64,000 bases of DNA, taken from contig NZ_CP011039.1 in the NCBI RefSeq assembly GCF_000238255.3, positions 1,909,001 through 1,973,000 on the forward strand. The letters run 5' to 3'. This stretch comes from Pseudoalteromonas spongiae UST010723-006 (GTDB lineage: Bacteria; Pseudomonadota; Gammaproteobacteria; Enterobacterales; Alteromonadaceae). The position numbers and the translations under genes were made by a program. Positions 45,935 through 55,666 of the stretch are shown here, piece by piece. Within the stretch, counting starts at the first letter, position 1. Each line of letters opens with the position of its first letter. The notes under the pieces are model-generated. The model worked only from the letters and a program-made list of their open reading frames with translations. It had not been told where the DNA came from and did no database searches.

Positions 45935-48277
45935 TTAGAAAAGGCTTTGTTGCTCATTAACTAACTGCTCAAAATTTAACATTAACGCCTTTTCAAGCGC
46001 CTCTACAATTGGCTTTAGTTGCTTATCTAAGTAATGTTGATAATCGATTCGATTTACGTCTGACACATCGCCTTCGGCTAAGTAAACGGGGCCGTCAAGT
46101 GTTACAAGATAATTCACCCAGTCGCCTCGTTTGATGAAAAAATCGGGGTGTTTTAGCTGGTAATCTAACACTGCTCTAACATGAGGTGGGATATTACGGC
46201 GATACATTTCAAGCTCTTGCCCCAAGCGCTTGCGATATACAAGTTTGTGATCAAAAGCGCCAGATTTAAGGGCACTAACCTGTTGTGTGATGTATTCATC
46301 GACAGCTTGATTGCTAAATAGTCTTTGGTACAACTCGGTCTGAAACTCTTTCGCTAGGCGAGTCCAATCGCCACGTGCCGCTTCAAGACCTTTAAATATT
46401 AGCTCTCCAGCTTGGTTAATACCGGCATAACGCTTCTTCGACCCGGTTGTTTCACCGCGCAATGTCGGCATAAAGAACGGCTGATAATGAGTTTCAAACT
46501 CAATTTCTAGTGCACTGTCTAAACCTTTTTCGCTCAATTCAGCCTGCCAGTAGCTATTTATTTTGTTAACTAATTGCTTACCTATGTCGTTACATGTTGC
46601 TTTACAGGCTTCTCCGTCTATCGAGACAAAGGTTGAATCCGTATCACCATAGATCACTTGGTAACCAGCTTGTTCTATTAACTGCTTGGTTTTTTTCATA
46701 ATTTCATGACCACGCATGGTAATCGAACTTGACAACCGCGGGTCATAAAACCGGCATCCAGTAGAACCCAATACGCCATAAAAACTGTTCATAATAATTT
46801 TTATGGCGTAAGACATAGTTTCATCTTTGGCTTTTTTTGCCGCTTCTCTTGCTTGCCATAGCTGACTGATAAGCGAAGGAATAAAATGTTCAGTGCGTGA
46901 AAACTGAGCGCCGTTAAACCCCTCGATCGCATCATCTTCCATTAACCCTTCAACTAACCCCATGGGATCAATCTTAAAAGTGCGAATAATTGATGGGTAA
47001 AGACTTTTATAATCGAGGACCAAGACATTCTGATAAAGCCCTGGAAGTGAGTCCATTACATAGCCACCTGGGCTTTCAAATTGTACTGGGGAGTCACCTA
47101 AATTAGGGGCGATATACCCAGCACGATGTAAATGCGGCAAATATAAATTGGTAAACGCCGCAACGGAACCACCTAGGCGGTTTAAATCAAGCCCTGTGAG
47201 TTTGGACCTTGCAATTGCAAAATCGATTAGCGATTTGTTCTGAAAAATATCCCATACCAGCTTACAGTCTTGCAGATTGTATTTGGCTAACGCTAGTTTT
47301 TCGTGTTTAAACTGGCGTTCGATTTCTGCAAGCGTATCGCCGCCTTGGATCAGCTTTTCTTCACCGAGTAATTCGTAGCTTACTTGCCCTAAACGAAAGC
47401 TAGAAAAATGGTAGCTTGCGTTTTTCAGCATATCGATACCATCGAGTACCATACGGCCGGGTAAATTAAGTTTATTGATTTTTGATTGCGTCACTCGAAG
47501 CTGACTTGCAAACCGTCCAAGCGACAACGTTACACCCAGTGCTTCTGCTCGCTTAGCTAACATCGAAAAGTCAAAATCAATAACATTCCAACCTATAAAC
47601 ACATCTGGGTCTAATTCTTGTGTAATGGCAACGAAGCGTTTGAGTAAGGCGGTTTCATCAGCAACCCACTCCAACCACTCATGACTTTCACCTTGCCCTA
47701 TCATTACCACTTTTTGGTAATTCGCATTATAAAAGCCTATCGAATAGAGCACCCCTAACCCACTGCACTCTATATCGAGTGAGACACAAGTCAATTCGTG
47801 CGCGGCTAAACTCGCTTGTTCACTTTTAGCAAGTTTTGCTTGATACAAACAATGCACACCCTGGCTAAACTTATATTGCCCTTTTGCCCATGCTTGCCCT
47901 TGAATAAAACGCTCCATTAAATAGCGCTCGGCGTGGCGAATATCCTGTTCATACAGGATCACACCGGCTTCATTTGCTGTTTCTTTTGCAGCAAAAAAAG
48001 CTTTCAAGCTAGTGAAATAAAATCCGCTAACGTTACTTTGATTAAAATGTTTTAGCGGCAGCGACTTTTGCTCAAAAGCAATCCCCTCTCGATTAAGCGC
48101 ATCGGCAAACCATTTGGCATCTTCTGATAAACAAAATACCACTGCCTGTTCGCCTGTAACTTCCACGCGTACAGGGCCTTCTTTAGACTTTAACCAAAAC
48201 ACTAAAATCAGCTTACCGTCACGGTCAAACTGTTGCTTGGTTAAAATTAACCCAGAAAAAGTACGCTCAATTACCAT
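45935..48277 (-). CDS. polB: DNA polymerase II (family B)
   Basis: A 780-residue SOS/repair DNA polymerase. Exonuclease motif Exo I SLDIECSGLG, Exo II GWNVIDFDF and Exo III YNLQDCKLV are intact, so it proofreads. Polymerase motif A VLDYKSLYPSIIRTF, motif B KIIMNSFYGVLGSTGCRF, motif C YGDTDSTFVS. Length fits E. coli PolB. No LexA box that I could pick out in the 120-base divergent gap to dinG, which would be the place to look. Confidence 0.96.
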   Translation of the reverse strand: MVIERTFSGLILTKQQFDRDGKLILVFWLKSKEGPVRVEVTGEQAVVFCLSEDAKWFADALNREGIAFEQKSLPLKHFNQSNVSGFYFTSLKAFFAAKETANEAGVILYEQDIRHAERYLMERFIQGQAWAKGQYKFSQGVHCLYQAKLAKSEQASLAAHELTCVSLDIECSGLGVLYSIGFYNANYQKVVMIGQGESHEWLEWVADETALLKRFVAITQELDPDVFIGWNVIDFDFSMLAKRAEALGVTLSLGRFASQLRVTQSKINKLNLPGRMVLDGIDMLKNASYHFSSFRLGQVSYELLGEEKLIQGGDTLAEIERQFKHEKLALAKYNLQDCKLVWDIFQNKSLIDFAIARSKLTGLDLNRLGGSVAAFTNLYLPHLHRAGYIAPNLGDSPVQFESPGGYVMDSLPGLYQNVLVLDYKSLYPSIIRTFKIDPMGLVEGLMEDDAIEGFNGAQFSRTEHFIPSLISQLWQAREAAKKAKDETMSYAIKIIMNSFYGVLGSTGCRFYDPRLSSSITMRGHEIMKKTKQLIEQAGYQVIYGDTDSTFVSIDGEACKATCNDIGKQLVNKINSYWQAELSEKGLDSALEIEFETHYQPFFMPTLRGETTGSKKRYAGINQAGELIFKGLEAARGDWTRLAKEFQTELYQRLFSNQAVDEYITQQVSALKSGAFDHKLVYRKRLGQELEMYRRNIPPHVRAVLDYQLKHPDFFIKRGDWVNYLVTLDGPVYLAEGDVSDVNRIDYQHYLDKQLKPIVEALEKALMLNFEQLVNEQQSLF

Positions 48278-48397
48278 TACAACTATTATTAAACTTGATT
48301 ATCGCGACAGTCTAACAAAAGAAAAAATGCCTGTATTGCATTGTTATTAATTACAAGCACCTTTAAAATCGCGAAAACGCCTTTTCTCGGACCTAAC

Positions 48398-50470
48398 ATG
48401 CTGGCTGACTCCCTAAAAAAAACCATTCGCACTATTCATACTAATATTGCAGCCAAATTACCTGATTACCGTTCACGTCCGAGTCAAAATTACTTAGTGG
48501 CAGAAATCGCTAAAACCTTAGCGGGAAATTACCACCGCACAGAGCGCATTGCAGTAATAGAAGCAGGCACAGGTACAGGCAAATCGTTAGCATATTGTAT
48601 CGGTGCTATTCCTTACGCAAAGCAGCACAAAAAGAGTCTGATCATTTCAACCGCCACAGTTGCGTTACAAGAGCAACTAATCAATAAAGAGCTGCCATTT
48701 TTTGCAAAGAACTCTGGTATTGAAATTAGCTTTGAGCTTGCAAAGGGACGTCAGCGTTATGTTTGCGCTGAGCGTTTATACAACGCGCTTGTTGAAGACC
48801 CATCGCAGCTTAATTTTTTAGCGACCACCGATGCGCCACTGAATGAAAAAGAGCAAGATAGTTTAAAACAACTGCAAGCCGCCTATAAGAAAGGCACATG
48901 GCAAGGCGATAGAGATACTTGGCCGAAAGTCATCTCCGACAATGTATGGCGTTTAATTCAAAGTGACAAACACTCATGCCAGCGTCAATTAGCTAGCCAT
49001 GCGCACTGTCCGTTTCATAGCGCTCGCGATCGTTTAGCAAAAGCTGATGTGATTATTGTAAACCACTCATTATTACTCGCTGATCTAGAACTAGGTGGTG
49101 GGGTTATTTTACCTGAACCTGCAGACAGTATTTACGTAATCGATGAAGCACATCATTTGCCGCAAGTAGCACGCGACTTTTCATCCGCGTCAAGTACTTT
49201 AGTAGCTACTTTAGAGTGGTTGGATAAGCTAGCGAAATTTAACCAAAAAATGGCTAATGCGATTAGCTCAACACGGGCAACGGGTCTCAACTTTAAACTG
49301 GCAGACGCGATCAACGACAGTGCAAAAGACTTAAAAAATGTGAAAACATTTTTTGCCGATAATTACTTTGAATTTAACGAAGATAATGTGCACCGCTTTG
49401 AGCAAGGGCAGTTACCAAAAGGTATCAGCAATTGGGTGAAAGATTTAAAGCAATCATCAAACAACATGCTTAAGTTTCTTACCAAAATGCACGACGCGCT
49501 TACCTTAGATTTGTCTGATGGCGACGTGAGCAAAAAAGTCGCCGAGCCACTGCTATCTGAAAGTGGGCATTACTTAACGCGCCTAGATGGCTTCGCTAAG
49601 TTATGGGGAAACTTGTCCATCGAACAATCAAATCCTCCCCATGCACGCTGGCTTAAGCAACTTGAATACAAAAATCACGTTGATTACCTGTTAGCAGACT
49701 GCCCTATTCAAGTCGGCTATTATTTACACGATAAGCTATGGCAAGAATGTGCAGGTGCGGTGCTTTGCTCCGCAACCTTATCGGCACTAGGTTCATTTGA
49801 CCACTTTGCTTTTGAAGCGGGCTTGAAACCTATCGAAGGGGTTAAGTACATCAAAGCGCAATCGCCTTTTGATTATAAAGAAAATGCTGTGCTGACTATT
49901 CCTAACATCAGCAAAGAGCCAAATCATAAAGAATTCAGCGACGAGTTAATTAAAACTCTGCCCAATTACATTAAAAAAGATCAAGCAAACTTGGTGTTAT
50001 TTGCCTCTTATTGGCAAATGAATCAAGTGGCAGAGGGTCTCAGAAAAAAAGGCTTCAGTTTATTGCTGCAAGGAGAGGCCTCTCGCGATGCGTTACTTAC
50101 GCTTCATCGCGACAAAGTTAAAAATGGAAAAGGGTCAATTTTGTTTGGCACTCAAAGTTTTTCAGAAGGGTTAGACCTACCAGGTGATTTACTGACAAAC
50201 TTAATCATCACCAAAATCCCATTTGCAGTGCCCACCTCGCCGATAGAGCAAGCACAAAGTGAATATATCGAAACGAAAGGTGGTAATCCATTTTTGTCTA
50301 TCACCGTACCCGAAGCGGCAAAGAAATTAGTACAAAGCTGTGGTAGACTGCTTCGTAAAGAATCTGATAGTGGTGAAATAACCATTTTAGACAGACGCTT
50401 AGTTACCAAGCGCTACGGTAAAGCCATGTTAGATTCGCTGCCCCCGTTCAAACGAAAAATCGAGTATTAA
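48398..50470 (+). CDS. dinG: ATP-dependent DNA helicase DinG
   Basis: 690 residues from ATG 48398 (the in-frame TTG at 48341 would add a 19-residue tail unlike the family). Walker A EAGTGTGKSLAY, four FeS Cys in the CAERL and CQRQLASHAHCPFH region, DEAH box VIDEAHHLPQ, and C-terminal GTQSFSEGLDLPG and QSCGRLLRKE. An XPD-like 5'-3' helicase that resolves R-loops and G-quadruplexes. The stop overlaps the next start (TAATG). Confidence 0.95.
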   Translation: MLADSLKKTIRTIHTNIAAKLPDYRSRPSQNYLVAEIAKTLAGNYHRTERIAVIEAGTGTGKSLAYCIGAIPYAKQHKKSLIISTATVALQEQLINKELPFFAKNSGIEISFELAKGRQRYVCAERLYNALVEDPSQLNFLATTDAPLNEKEQDSLKQLQAAYKKGTWQGDRDTWPKVISDNVWRLIQSDKHSCQRQLASHAHCPFHSARDRLAKADVIIVNHSLLLADLELGGGVILPEPADSIYVIDEAHHLPQVARDFSSASSTLVATLEWLDKLAKFNQKMANAISSTRATGLNFKLADAINDSAKDLKNVKTFFADNYFEFNEDNVHRFEQGQLPKGISNWVKDLKQSSNNMLKFLTKMHDALTLDLSDGDVSKKVAEPLLSESGHYLTRLDGFAKLWGNLSIEQSNPPHARWLKQLEYKNHVDYLLADCPIQVGYYLHDKLWQECAGAVLCSATLSALGSFDHFAFEAGLKPIEGVKYIKAQSPFDYKENAVLTIPNISKEPNHKEFSDELIKTLPNYIKKDQANLVLFASYWQMNQVAEGLRKKGFSLLLQGEASRDALLTLHRDKVKNGKGSILFGTQSFSEGLDLPGDLLTNLIITKIPFAVPTSPIEQAQSEYIETKGGNPFLSITVPEAAKKLVQSCGRLLRKESDSGEITILDRRLVTKRYGKAMLDSLPPFKRKIEY

Positions 50471-51246
50471 TGATAGAACTAGCTTTAGAGCCAACAACTT
50501 GGCTTGTGCTTTGCTCCGCAGCATTGGCCGCAGGGTTTATAGACGCTGTTGCCGGTGGCGGCGGTATGTTAACCGTGCCTGCCCTTTTAACCGCTGGCCT
50601 GCCACCGCATTTAGCACTCGGCACCAACAAGTTAGCCGCTAGCTTTGGGTCATTTACAGCAAGTTTCACGTATTACAAAAAAAAGCTTTTTAACCCTCGT
50701 TTTTGGCTGGTATCAGCCTGTGCGACTGCCCTAGGTGCAATCTTTGGTACATTAATTGTTGATTTTCTTACCCAAGAGTTTCTTAACGTGTTGCTTCCTG
50801 TGGTGATTATTGTGGTGGCAATATATAGCTTATTTAATAAAAGCCAATTCGCAGAAAATATGCAGCTGCCAAGTCAAAACTCACAGCTAAAAGTAAAGCA
50901 AAGCTGGCAAGGGCTTATTCTTGGCTTTTACGATGGTGTTGCAGGGCCTGGTGCGGGCACATTTTGGACCGCTTCAAACAGCTTTTTGTATAAAATGGGT
51001 ATATTGCTTAATTGCGGTTTAGCACGCTCGATGAACTTCATTAGTAATGTAGTATCGCTGGCAACCTTTATAGCCCTTGGCCATGTGCATTTTATGTTAG
51101 GTTTAACCATGGGCGCATTTATCATGCTCGGTGCATGGATAGGCGCACATTCGGCAATTAAATTCGGCAGCAAGTTAATTAAACCTGTGTTCAATACCGT
51201 TGTCATTGTGTTAGCCATAAAATTGATTTTAGATGTCTATGCTTAA
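50470..51246 (+). CDS. TSUP family permease (TauE/SafE, YfcA-like)
   Basis: A 258-residue inner-membrane protein with about eight helices. Family signature AGFIDAVAGGGGMLTVPALLTAGLPPHLALGTNKLAA near the N-terminus, repeated as GFYDGVAGPGAGTFW in the second half. Probably exports a sulfur oxyanion or small organic acid; not certain. Translationally coupled to dinG (TAATG) and overlapping priC by 14 bases. Confidence 0.92.
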   Translation: MIELALEPTTWLVLCSAALAAGFIDAVAGGGGMLTVPALLTAGLPPHLALGTNKLAASFGSFTASFTYYKKKLFNPRFWLVSACATALGAIFGTLIVDFLTQEFLNVLLPVVIIVVAIYSLFNKSQFAENMQLPSQNSQLKVKQSWQGLILGFYDGVAGPGAGTFWTASNSFLYKMGILLNCGLARSMNFISNVVSLATFIALGHVHFMLGLTMGAFIMLGAWIGAHSAIKFGSKLIKPVFNTVVIVLAIKLILDVYA

Positions 51247-51835
51247 AACAAGTGCACAAGTCGAAACGCTTAAAAACCAAGTTGAGCGCTTAAAAGTTAG
51301 CTGCCAACAATTTGACCAGCAAAATTTATTTAAAAATGAACGCTTTGTAAAAAACCAACACGGTTTATTTGAACACCACCTATTTCGTACTAAAAGCGTA
51401 AAGTTAAGCGATTACTTAAATGAAGTATTTGAAAATATCGACGCACTTCCCTCAAGCGAACGAAGACATGCCCAGCGTTTTGCCCTTGAGTCAATTTCAC
51501 AGCAAATTGACGCTATTATCACTGCATTAAAAGCCACCAGCGTTTGGCAAAAAGAACAACAAATTAAGCCAGTTACTCGCTATAAAAAAGTAGTTAAAAA
51601 AATCATTCAATCATCACAAGAGTTGTATCGTGAACTATCTCAGAATCATGAGTTTGAGCGTCGCTTACAAGAAATGATTGAACTTAGACAAAACGAAAAA
51701 ATAAACTGCAGTGCTGAGCGCGCCAAAGAGTTAAATAACGAAATCCTTGTGCTACATGGTAGGTTGGGCCGTTGCCGTAAGGCCATTACGGCCGTCGAGG
51801 AAAAAATTCAACTAGCGGAGAAATCAAACCGATAA
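51233..51835 (+). CDS. priC: Primosomal replication protein PriC-like
   Basis: A 200-residue basic helical protein. FVKNQHGLFEHHLFRTKSVKLSDYLNEV and the heptad-rich C-terminus match the PriB/PriC family that reloads DnaB at stalled forks. The start lies inside the permease gene; an ATG six bases later is also possible. Its stop overlaps the next start (TAATG). Confidence 0.85.
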   Translation: MSMLKTSAQVETLKNQVERLKVSCQQFDQQNLFKNERFVKNQHGLFEHHLFRTKSVKLSDYLNEVFENIDALPSSERRHAQRFALESISQQIDAIITALKATSVWQKEQQIKPVTRYKKVVKKIIQSSQELYRELSQNHEFERRLQEMIELRQNEKINCSAERAKELNNEILVLHGRLGRCRKAITAVEEKIQLAEKSNR

Positions 51836-52731
51836 TGACGATACCGATTTTCTATCATCCTAGTTACTCATCTTTATCACTGCCCGACAACCATCGCTTT
51901 CCAATTGAAAAATACCAATTGCTCTACCAGTTTATTAAGCAAGAATTGGCTGAGCAATTTCGCTTTATCACGCCCGAAAAAGCAAGTTTAGATGATATTA
52001 GCAAAGTACACTGCCCTATTTTTGTACAGCAGTTTGTAACAGGCACTCTTGAGCCAAAAGCGATACGTAAAATGGGATTTCCGTGGTCGCCACAACTTGT
52101 TGAACGCACGCTTTATTCAATTGGCGCATCAATTCAAGGAGCAAAGCTTGCGCTTGAAACACACATCGCGAGTCAAATAAGCGGCGGCTATCACCATAGC
52201 TTCCCCAACTTTGGTAGTGGCTTTTGCATTTTTAATGATTTGGTAATTGCCGCGCGCCATTTACTTGATAACAACCTAGTAAGCAAAGTTGTTATTCTCG
52301 ACCTTGATGTACACCAAGGTGATGGTTCAGCGGTGTGCGCACAAGCGATGGACGATATCATCACAATTTCATTGCACTGTGAGCAAAACTTCCCAGCCAA
52401 AAAGCAACATTCAGATTACGATTTTACGCTCAATAAACACGCTAATGACCAAGAATACCAAACCATGTTACAGCAATGCTTGCTTACATTGCTTGTAGAG
52501 CAACCTGATATCGTGCTCTACAATGCCGGAGCCGATATTTATAGCGGCGACGAGCTAGGCTATTTCAACGTCAGTTTAGCGGGCCTAAAACAGCGCGAAC
52601 AAAGCGTGATCTCGTTTTGTGCATCTCATGATCTCCCTCTTTTTACGGCGTCAGGTGGCGGTTACCAGCGAAATGTTGACAACCTAGTAAATGTTCATAA
52701 ACAACTTTATTTAAGCATGACAAATGGATAG
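51835..52731 (+). CDS. Histone-deacetylase-family (AcuC/HDAC-like) deacetylase
   Basis: A 298-residue arginase/deacetylase-fold enzyme. Zinc ligands are visible in VVILDLDVHQGDGSA (Asp and His) and NAGADIYSGDELG (Asp). The GGYHHSFPNFGSGFCIFND active-site region has the His pair, and GGGYQRN is the closing loop. The short N-terminus fits bacterial class II-like HDACs acting on acetylated polyamines or small molecules; substrate not known. Last of the coupled dinG group. Confidence 0.9.
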   Translation: MTIPIFYHPSYSSLSLPDNHRFPIEKYQLLYQFIKQELAEQFRFITPEKASLDDISKVHCPIFVQQFVTGTLEPKAIRKMGFPWSPQLVERTLYSIGASIQGAKLALETHIASQISGGYHHSFPNFGSGFCIFNDLVIAARHLLDNNLVSKVVILDLDVHQGDGSAVCAQAMDDIITISLHCEQNFPAKKQHSDYDFTLNKHANDQEYQTMLQQCLLTLLVEQPDIVLYNAGADIYSGDELGYFNVSLAGLKQREQSVISFCASHDLPLFTASGGGYQRNVDNLVNVHKQLYLSMTNG

Positions 52732-52792
52732 ACGATTCCTAAGATATAAGCAATACTAAGAACAGTCACATTAAGTAATCTTAAGGAATAGC

Positions 52793-53065
52793 ATGAAATT
52801 ACATGACGATATTCATAATTATTACGAAAAATTATTAATCGACGAAATTGAAAAGCAAAAAATTGAAGCTAAGTATGACAACGACACATTGGCTGATTTT
52901 TGTTGTACTGCATTGAATCAATTGCCATCACGATACATTCGCTTTGAAGTGGATATGGCGTTTTATTCATCGCAAAGTGAACGCTTAGAAATGGAACAGC
53001 GCGTAAGAGACGCGATTGAGTTTGCAACCGCTGCCGTTGCAAAACGTGGTAACAGTGATGACTGA
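52793..53065 (+). CDS. ComFB-family small protein
   Basis: 90 residues. HNYYEKLLIDEIEKQ at the N-terminus and CTALNQLPSRYIRFEVD centrally match the late-competence ComFB family, which in cyanobacteria binds cyclic nucleotides. The usual zinc-Cys spacing is reduced to one CC pair. Overlaps the next gene by eight bases. Function here unknown. Confidence 0.78.
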   Translation: MKLHDDIHNYYEKLLIDEIEKQKIEAKYDNDTLADFCCTALNQLPSRYIRFEVDMAFYSSQSERLEMEQRVRDAIEFATAAVAKRGNSDD

Positions 53066-53222
53066 AAGTAATACCCTAGCAAACGCGCCTAAACACGTTC
53101 AATTAGCGGTAGATTTAATAATGCTGCTAGAACAACATGAACTTGATGCTAAAACCGTACTGCAAGCGCTTGAAATTGTACAAAAAGACTTTAAGCAAAA
53201 ATGCCAAGAGCAAACGACTTAA
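53058..53222 (+). CDS. YbaM-like DUF2496 small protein
   Basis: A 54-residue protein starting at the ATG at 53058 inside the end of the ComFB gene. NAPKHVQLAVDLIMLLEQHELDAKTVLQALEIVQKDF is a full-length match to the YbaM/DUF2496 pattern (VKLAVDLIxLLEQNxL ... ALEIVxxDF). Two helices, no known role. The longer TTG start at 53016 is not credible because YbaM proteins start here. Confidence 0.85.
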   Translation: MTESNTLANAPKHVQLAVDLIMLLEQHELDAKTVLQALEIVQKDFKQKCQEQTT

Positions 53223-53238
53223 CCCGTATTTTGGTTAA

Positions 53239-54066
53239 CTAGTGCGGAGCTAAAAACTCAGCAGTTACAAAGCGTGTGACGTCTTGATGAAAATCACTAT
53301 AATAATATTTAAGATGAGCACGCAATAACGCCCCGTCTTGATTTAATGCATCAATTTGCTTATTCACTTTTTCAATAAACTGCCTTGTTTCCGGGTTATT
53401 TACACACATTAAACGACCTAAAACATAAGGTTCAATGCCTGCCACCGTGTAACTTACCGTTGATTCTTGCCACTGCCTCGCACTCATTTCAAGTGGATAA
53501 AAAAGCGCGTATTCACCGCGTTTTTCACTAAACATATCCAGTATACCTTGCACATGAGATGCACCGCGTCGCACAATCTTGTTTTGCTCAGGCAATTTGG
53601 TAATTTGCTGATCTAATTTATCGCCGTATGAAATCTGGTCTGACACAATTAAGCGTCTTTGTGGATACTGCACAAACAATTCAGCCAAACTAATCGGCTC
53701 GTTAATACCTTGCGATGATAAATCTGAGAGCTGATAGAGCCGTCTGCCCAAAAACAAATTAATGGGTTTACTAAAGATAAATTGCTGAGCGCGCTGATGC
53801 GTTTTGATTTTATTCGTAATGCAAATCGATTGGCCTTTTGCCATAAACTTTAACGAACGCTTAAGTGGCACAAACTCAAAATGTAATTTATGCGTTTGCT
53901 GTGTTAAGGCTAAGATATTTGTTTCAGACGATAAGCTGCGCATGTCACTTTGTTTAAAGCTTGCTAAGTCATGTGCATTATCAGTGTGCAATATTATTTT
54001 TGCTGTGGCTGGCAAACACCAACAAATAAAAACAAAAATGCTAAATTTAGTGAACGGGAATTTCAA
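53239..54066 (-). CDS. Periplasmic amino-acid-binding-like protein (SBP_bac_3-like)
   Basis: 275 residues with signal peptide 1-22 (ends ATA). A two-lobe solute-binding fold is suggested by FEFVPLKRSLKFMAKGQSICI and FSKPINLFLGRRLYQLSDLS. It lacks a transporter operon and resembles the TIGR02285-type orphan binding proteins of Alteromonadales, with the C-terminal FIEKVNKQIDALNQDGALLRAHLKYY helix typical of family 3 proteins. Convergent with the YbaM gene, 16 bases apart. Confidence 0.75.
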   Translation of the reverse strand: MKFPFTKFSIFVFICWCLPATAKIILHTDNAHDLASFKQSDMRSLSSETNILALTQQTHKLHFEFVPLKRSLKFMAKGQSICITNKIKTHQRAQQFIFSKPINLFLGRRLYQLSDLSSQGINEPISLAELFVQYPQRRLIVSDQISYGDKLDQQITKLPEQNKIVRRGASHVQGILDMFSEKRGEYALFYPLEMSARQWQESTVSYTVAGIEPYVLGRLMCVNNPETRQFIEKVNKQIDALNQDGALLRAHLKYYYSDFHQDVTRFVTAEFLAPH

Positions 54067-54280
54067 AGGTAACCTGCTGGGGAAGTAATATTTAACGTGC
54101 TTATTGCTGTTTATCTAAACCAGTCATAAAAATTTAACAAAATTTTATAAAAGAAGCCATTGATTAGAGACACGCTGCATAATTTGGGGACAAACAACAG
54201 ATTTTAGTTATTGTAACCTAGGTCAGTTTATATTTTGTTTAGCTTATGCTTTTGATACAAATAACAGCCTAAGTTATAAA

Positions 54281-54320
54281 TCACCTTGATTAAAGAAGAT
54301 TAAAGGTGATTTAACACCTT
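54281..54320. terminator. Overlapping hairpins after the sensor kinase gene
   Basis: TCACCTT (54281-54287) can pair with AAGGTGA (54303-54309), and AAGGTG (54303-54308) with CACCTT (54315-54320). The shared AAGGTG arm makes the two alternatives mutually exclusive. Weak terminator at best for the gene ending at 54335. Confidence 0.4.
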
Positions 54321-54334
54321 CAGTGACTATCTAT

Positions 54335-55657
54335 TTATTTTACATGAGGTAAAAATACGTTTACCACTAATCCCGTTTTGCCACCTGAACGATTATGCAA
54401 ACTGAGCTGACCATGATGAGCTTCGGCAATTTCACGACACAGCGCCAAACCTAAACCACTGCCGCTGGCTTTCGTTGAGTAAAATGGAATTAATGCACTT
54501 GCCATAACTGCTTCGCTCATGCCGGGGCCCGCATCGATCACGCTGATAACGGTGCCACTTTGTTTATTTTCAATACTAACCGCAATATCTTGCGGTTTCG
54601 AACCGGATTCATGAGCGTTTTTGAGTAAGTTAATCAACAATTGTTCAAGTTGAATATGATCAGCAAAACATCGGTGCTTTGGCACGTGCCCATCAAGATT
54701 AAAAGCATATTGCTGCTGCACATTACTCAGCATACTTTGCCAATCAAGCAACTCCAATTTTGGCAATGGTAGTTTGGCAAACTTACCATACCCCTGCACA
54801 AACTCATTCAGGTGACTGATCCGCTCCTGCAATGTTGAGAACACACGTCCTAATCGCGGCTCATCCACATTTTGCGCTAACAACTTGCCACTGTGTAACA
54901 TCGATGACATTGGCCCTAACGAGTTATTTAATTCATGGCTAATAATACGTATCACTTTCTTCCATACCACTACTTCTTGACGACTCAATTCGCGCGTAAG
55001 CTGTTTAAAAATATACAAGCGGTGTTGGTGATTGTTTAATAGAAACTGACCTGTAGAAAGATGCCATGTTTCACTGTCATCTTTTTCGTGCTGTAAGTGG
55101 AACAAACCATCTCTGCCTGCTTCCATTGCTTGTTTTATTTGTTCATTAGCGGCCTTGTAGAGTTCTTCACGCTGTAAGCCCTCAAGTTTGTGTTCACTAT
55201 TAAATAATCGATTAGCACTGTGGTTGCTAAACACCACATAATCATTGCTATCAATCAGCACCAAGGCTTGAGGAGAAGATTGCAGTACTTTGTCCAACAT
55301 TAATTCTCGCTGATAAATCCACTGTTTTTCTTGGCGTAAATGGTCTGCTGTTTGATTGTAAATGTGGCAAAGGCGGCCCAATTCATCTGGCGCATCGTAA
55401 GCTAGTAGGCTAGAAAATTCACCATCTTTGAAATTTAACAATCCGGTTTCAAGGGCTTGAATCCCTGAGCTGACCGATTGCGTGAGTAAGCCGCTAATAA
55501 ACCATGCCGCGCATAAAGTAATTAATATAATCACGACACTTTGTTTCAGCGAGACATCCAGTACCAGTAATAACGGGATCAGCACCAGAATAAGGCTTAT
55601 TACAACCGCCAACTGCGATTTGGTTTGGGTACGATAATGAGCAAAAAAAGTTTTCAT
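54335..55657 (-). CDS. NtrY-like membrane sensor histidine kinase
   Basis: 440 residues. Two N-terminal helices (LAVVISLILVLIPLLLVLDV; VVIILITLCAAWFISGLL) with almost no periplasmic loop between them, a HAMP-like linker (about 60-110), and a PAS domain (about 120-215, LQSSPQALVLIDSNDYVVFS). The HisKA has His241 in IISHELNNSLGPM, followed by the HATPase with DAGPGMSEAV and SGSGLGLALCREI. Senses from within or near the membrane. Pairs with the sigma-54 regulator encoded nine bases upstream in the same operon. Confidence 0.92.
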   Translation of the reverse strand: MKTFFAHYRTQTKSQLAVVISLILVLIPLLLVLDVSLKQSVVIILITLCAAWFISGLLTQSVSSGIQALETGLLNFKDGEFSSLLAYDAPDELGRLCHIYNQTADHLRQEKQWIYQRELMLDKVLQSSPQALVLIDSNDYVVFSNHSANRLFNSEHKLEGLQREELYKAANEQIKQAMEAGRDGLFHLQHEKDDSETWHLSTGQFLLNNHQHRLYIFKQLTRELSRQEVVVWKKVIRIISHELNNSLGPMSSMLHSGKLLAQNVDEPRLGRVFSTLQERISHLNEFVQGYGKFAKLPLPKLELLDWQSMLSNVQQQYAFNLDGHVPKHRCFADHIQLEQLLINLLKNAHESGSKPQDIAVSIENKQSGTVISVIDAGPGMSEAVMASALIPFYSTKASGSGLGLALCREIAEAHHGQLSLHNRSGGKTGLVVNVFLPHVK

Positions 55658-55666
55658 AATCTGTTA

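Noticed and set aside
45620..48277. LexA box in polB or the polB/dinG divergent region
   Set aside because: No CTGT-N8-ACAG match found by eye in the polB-dinG gap or near the receptor gene.
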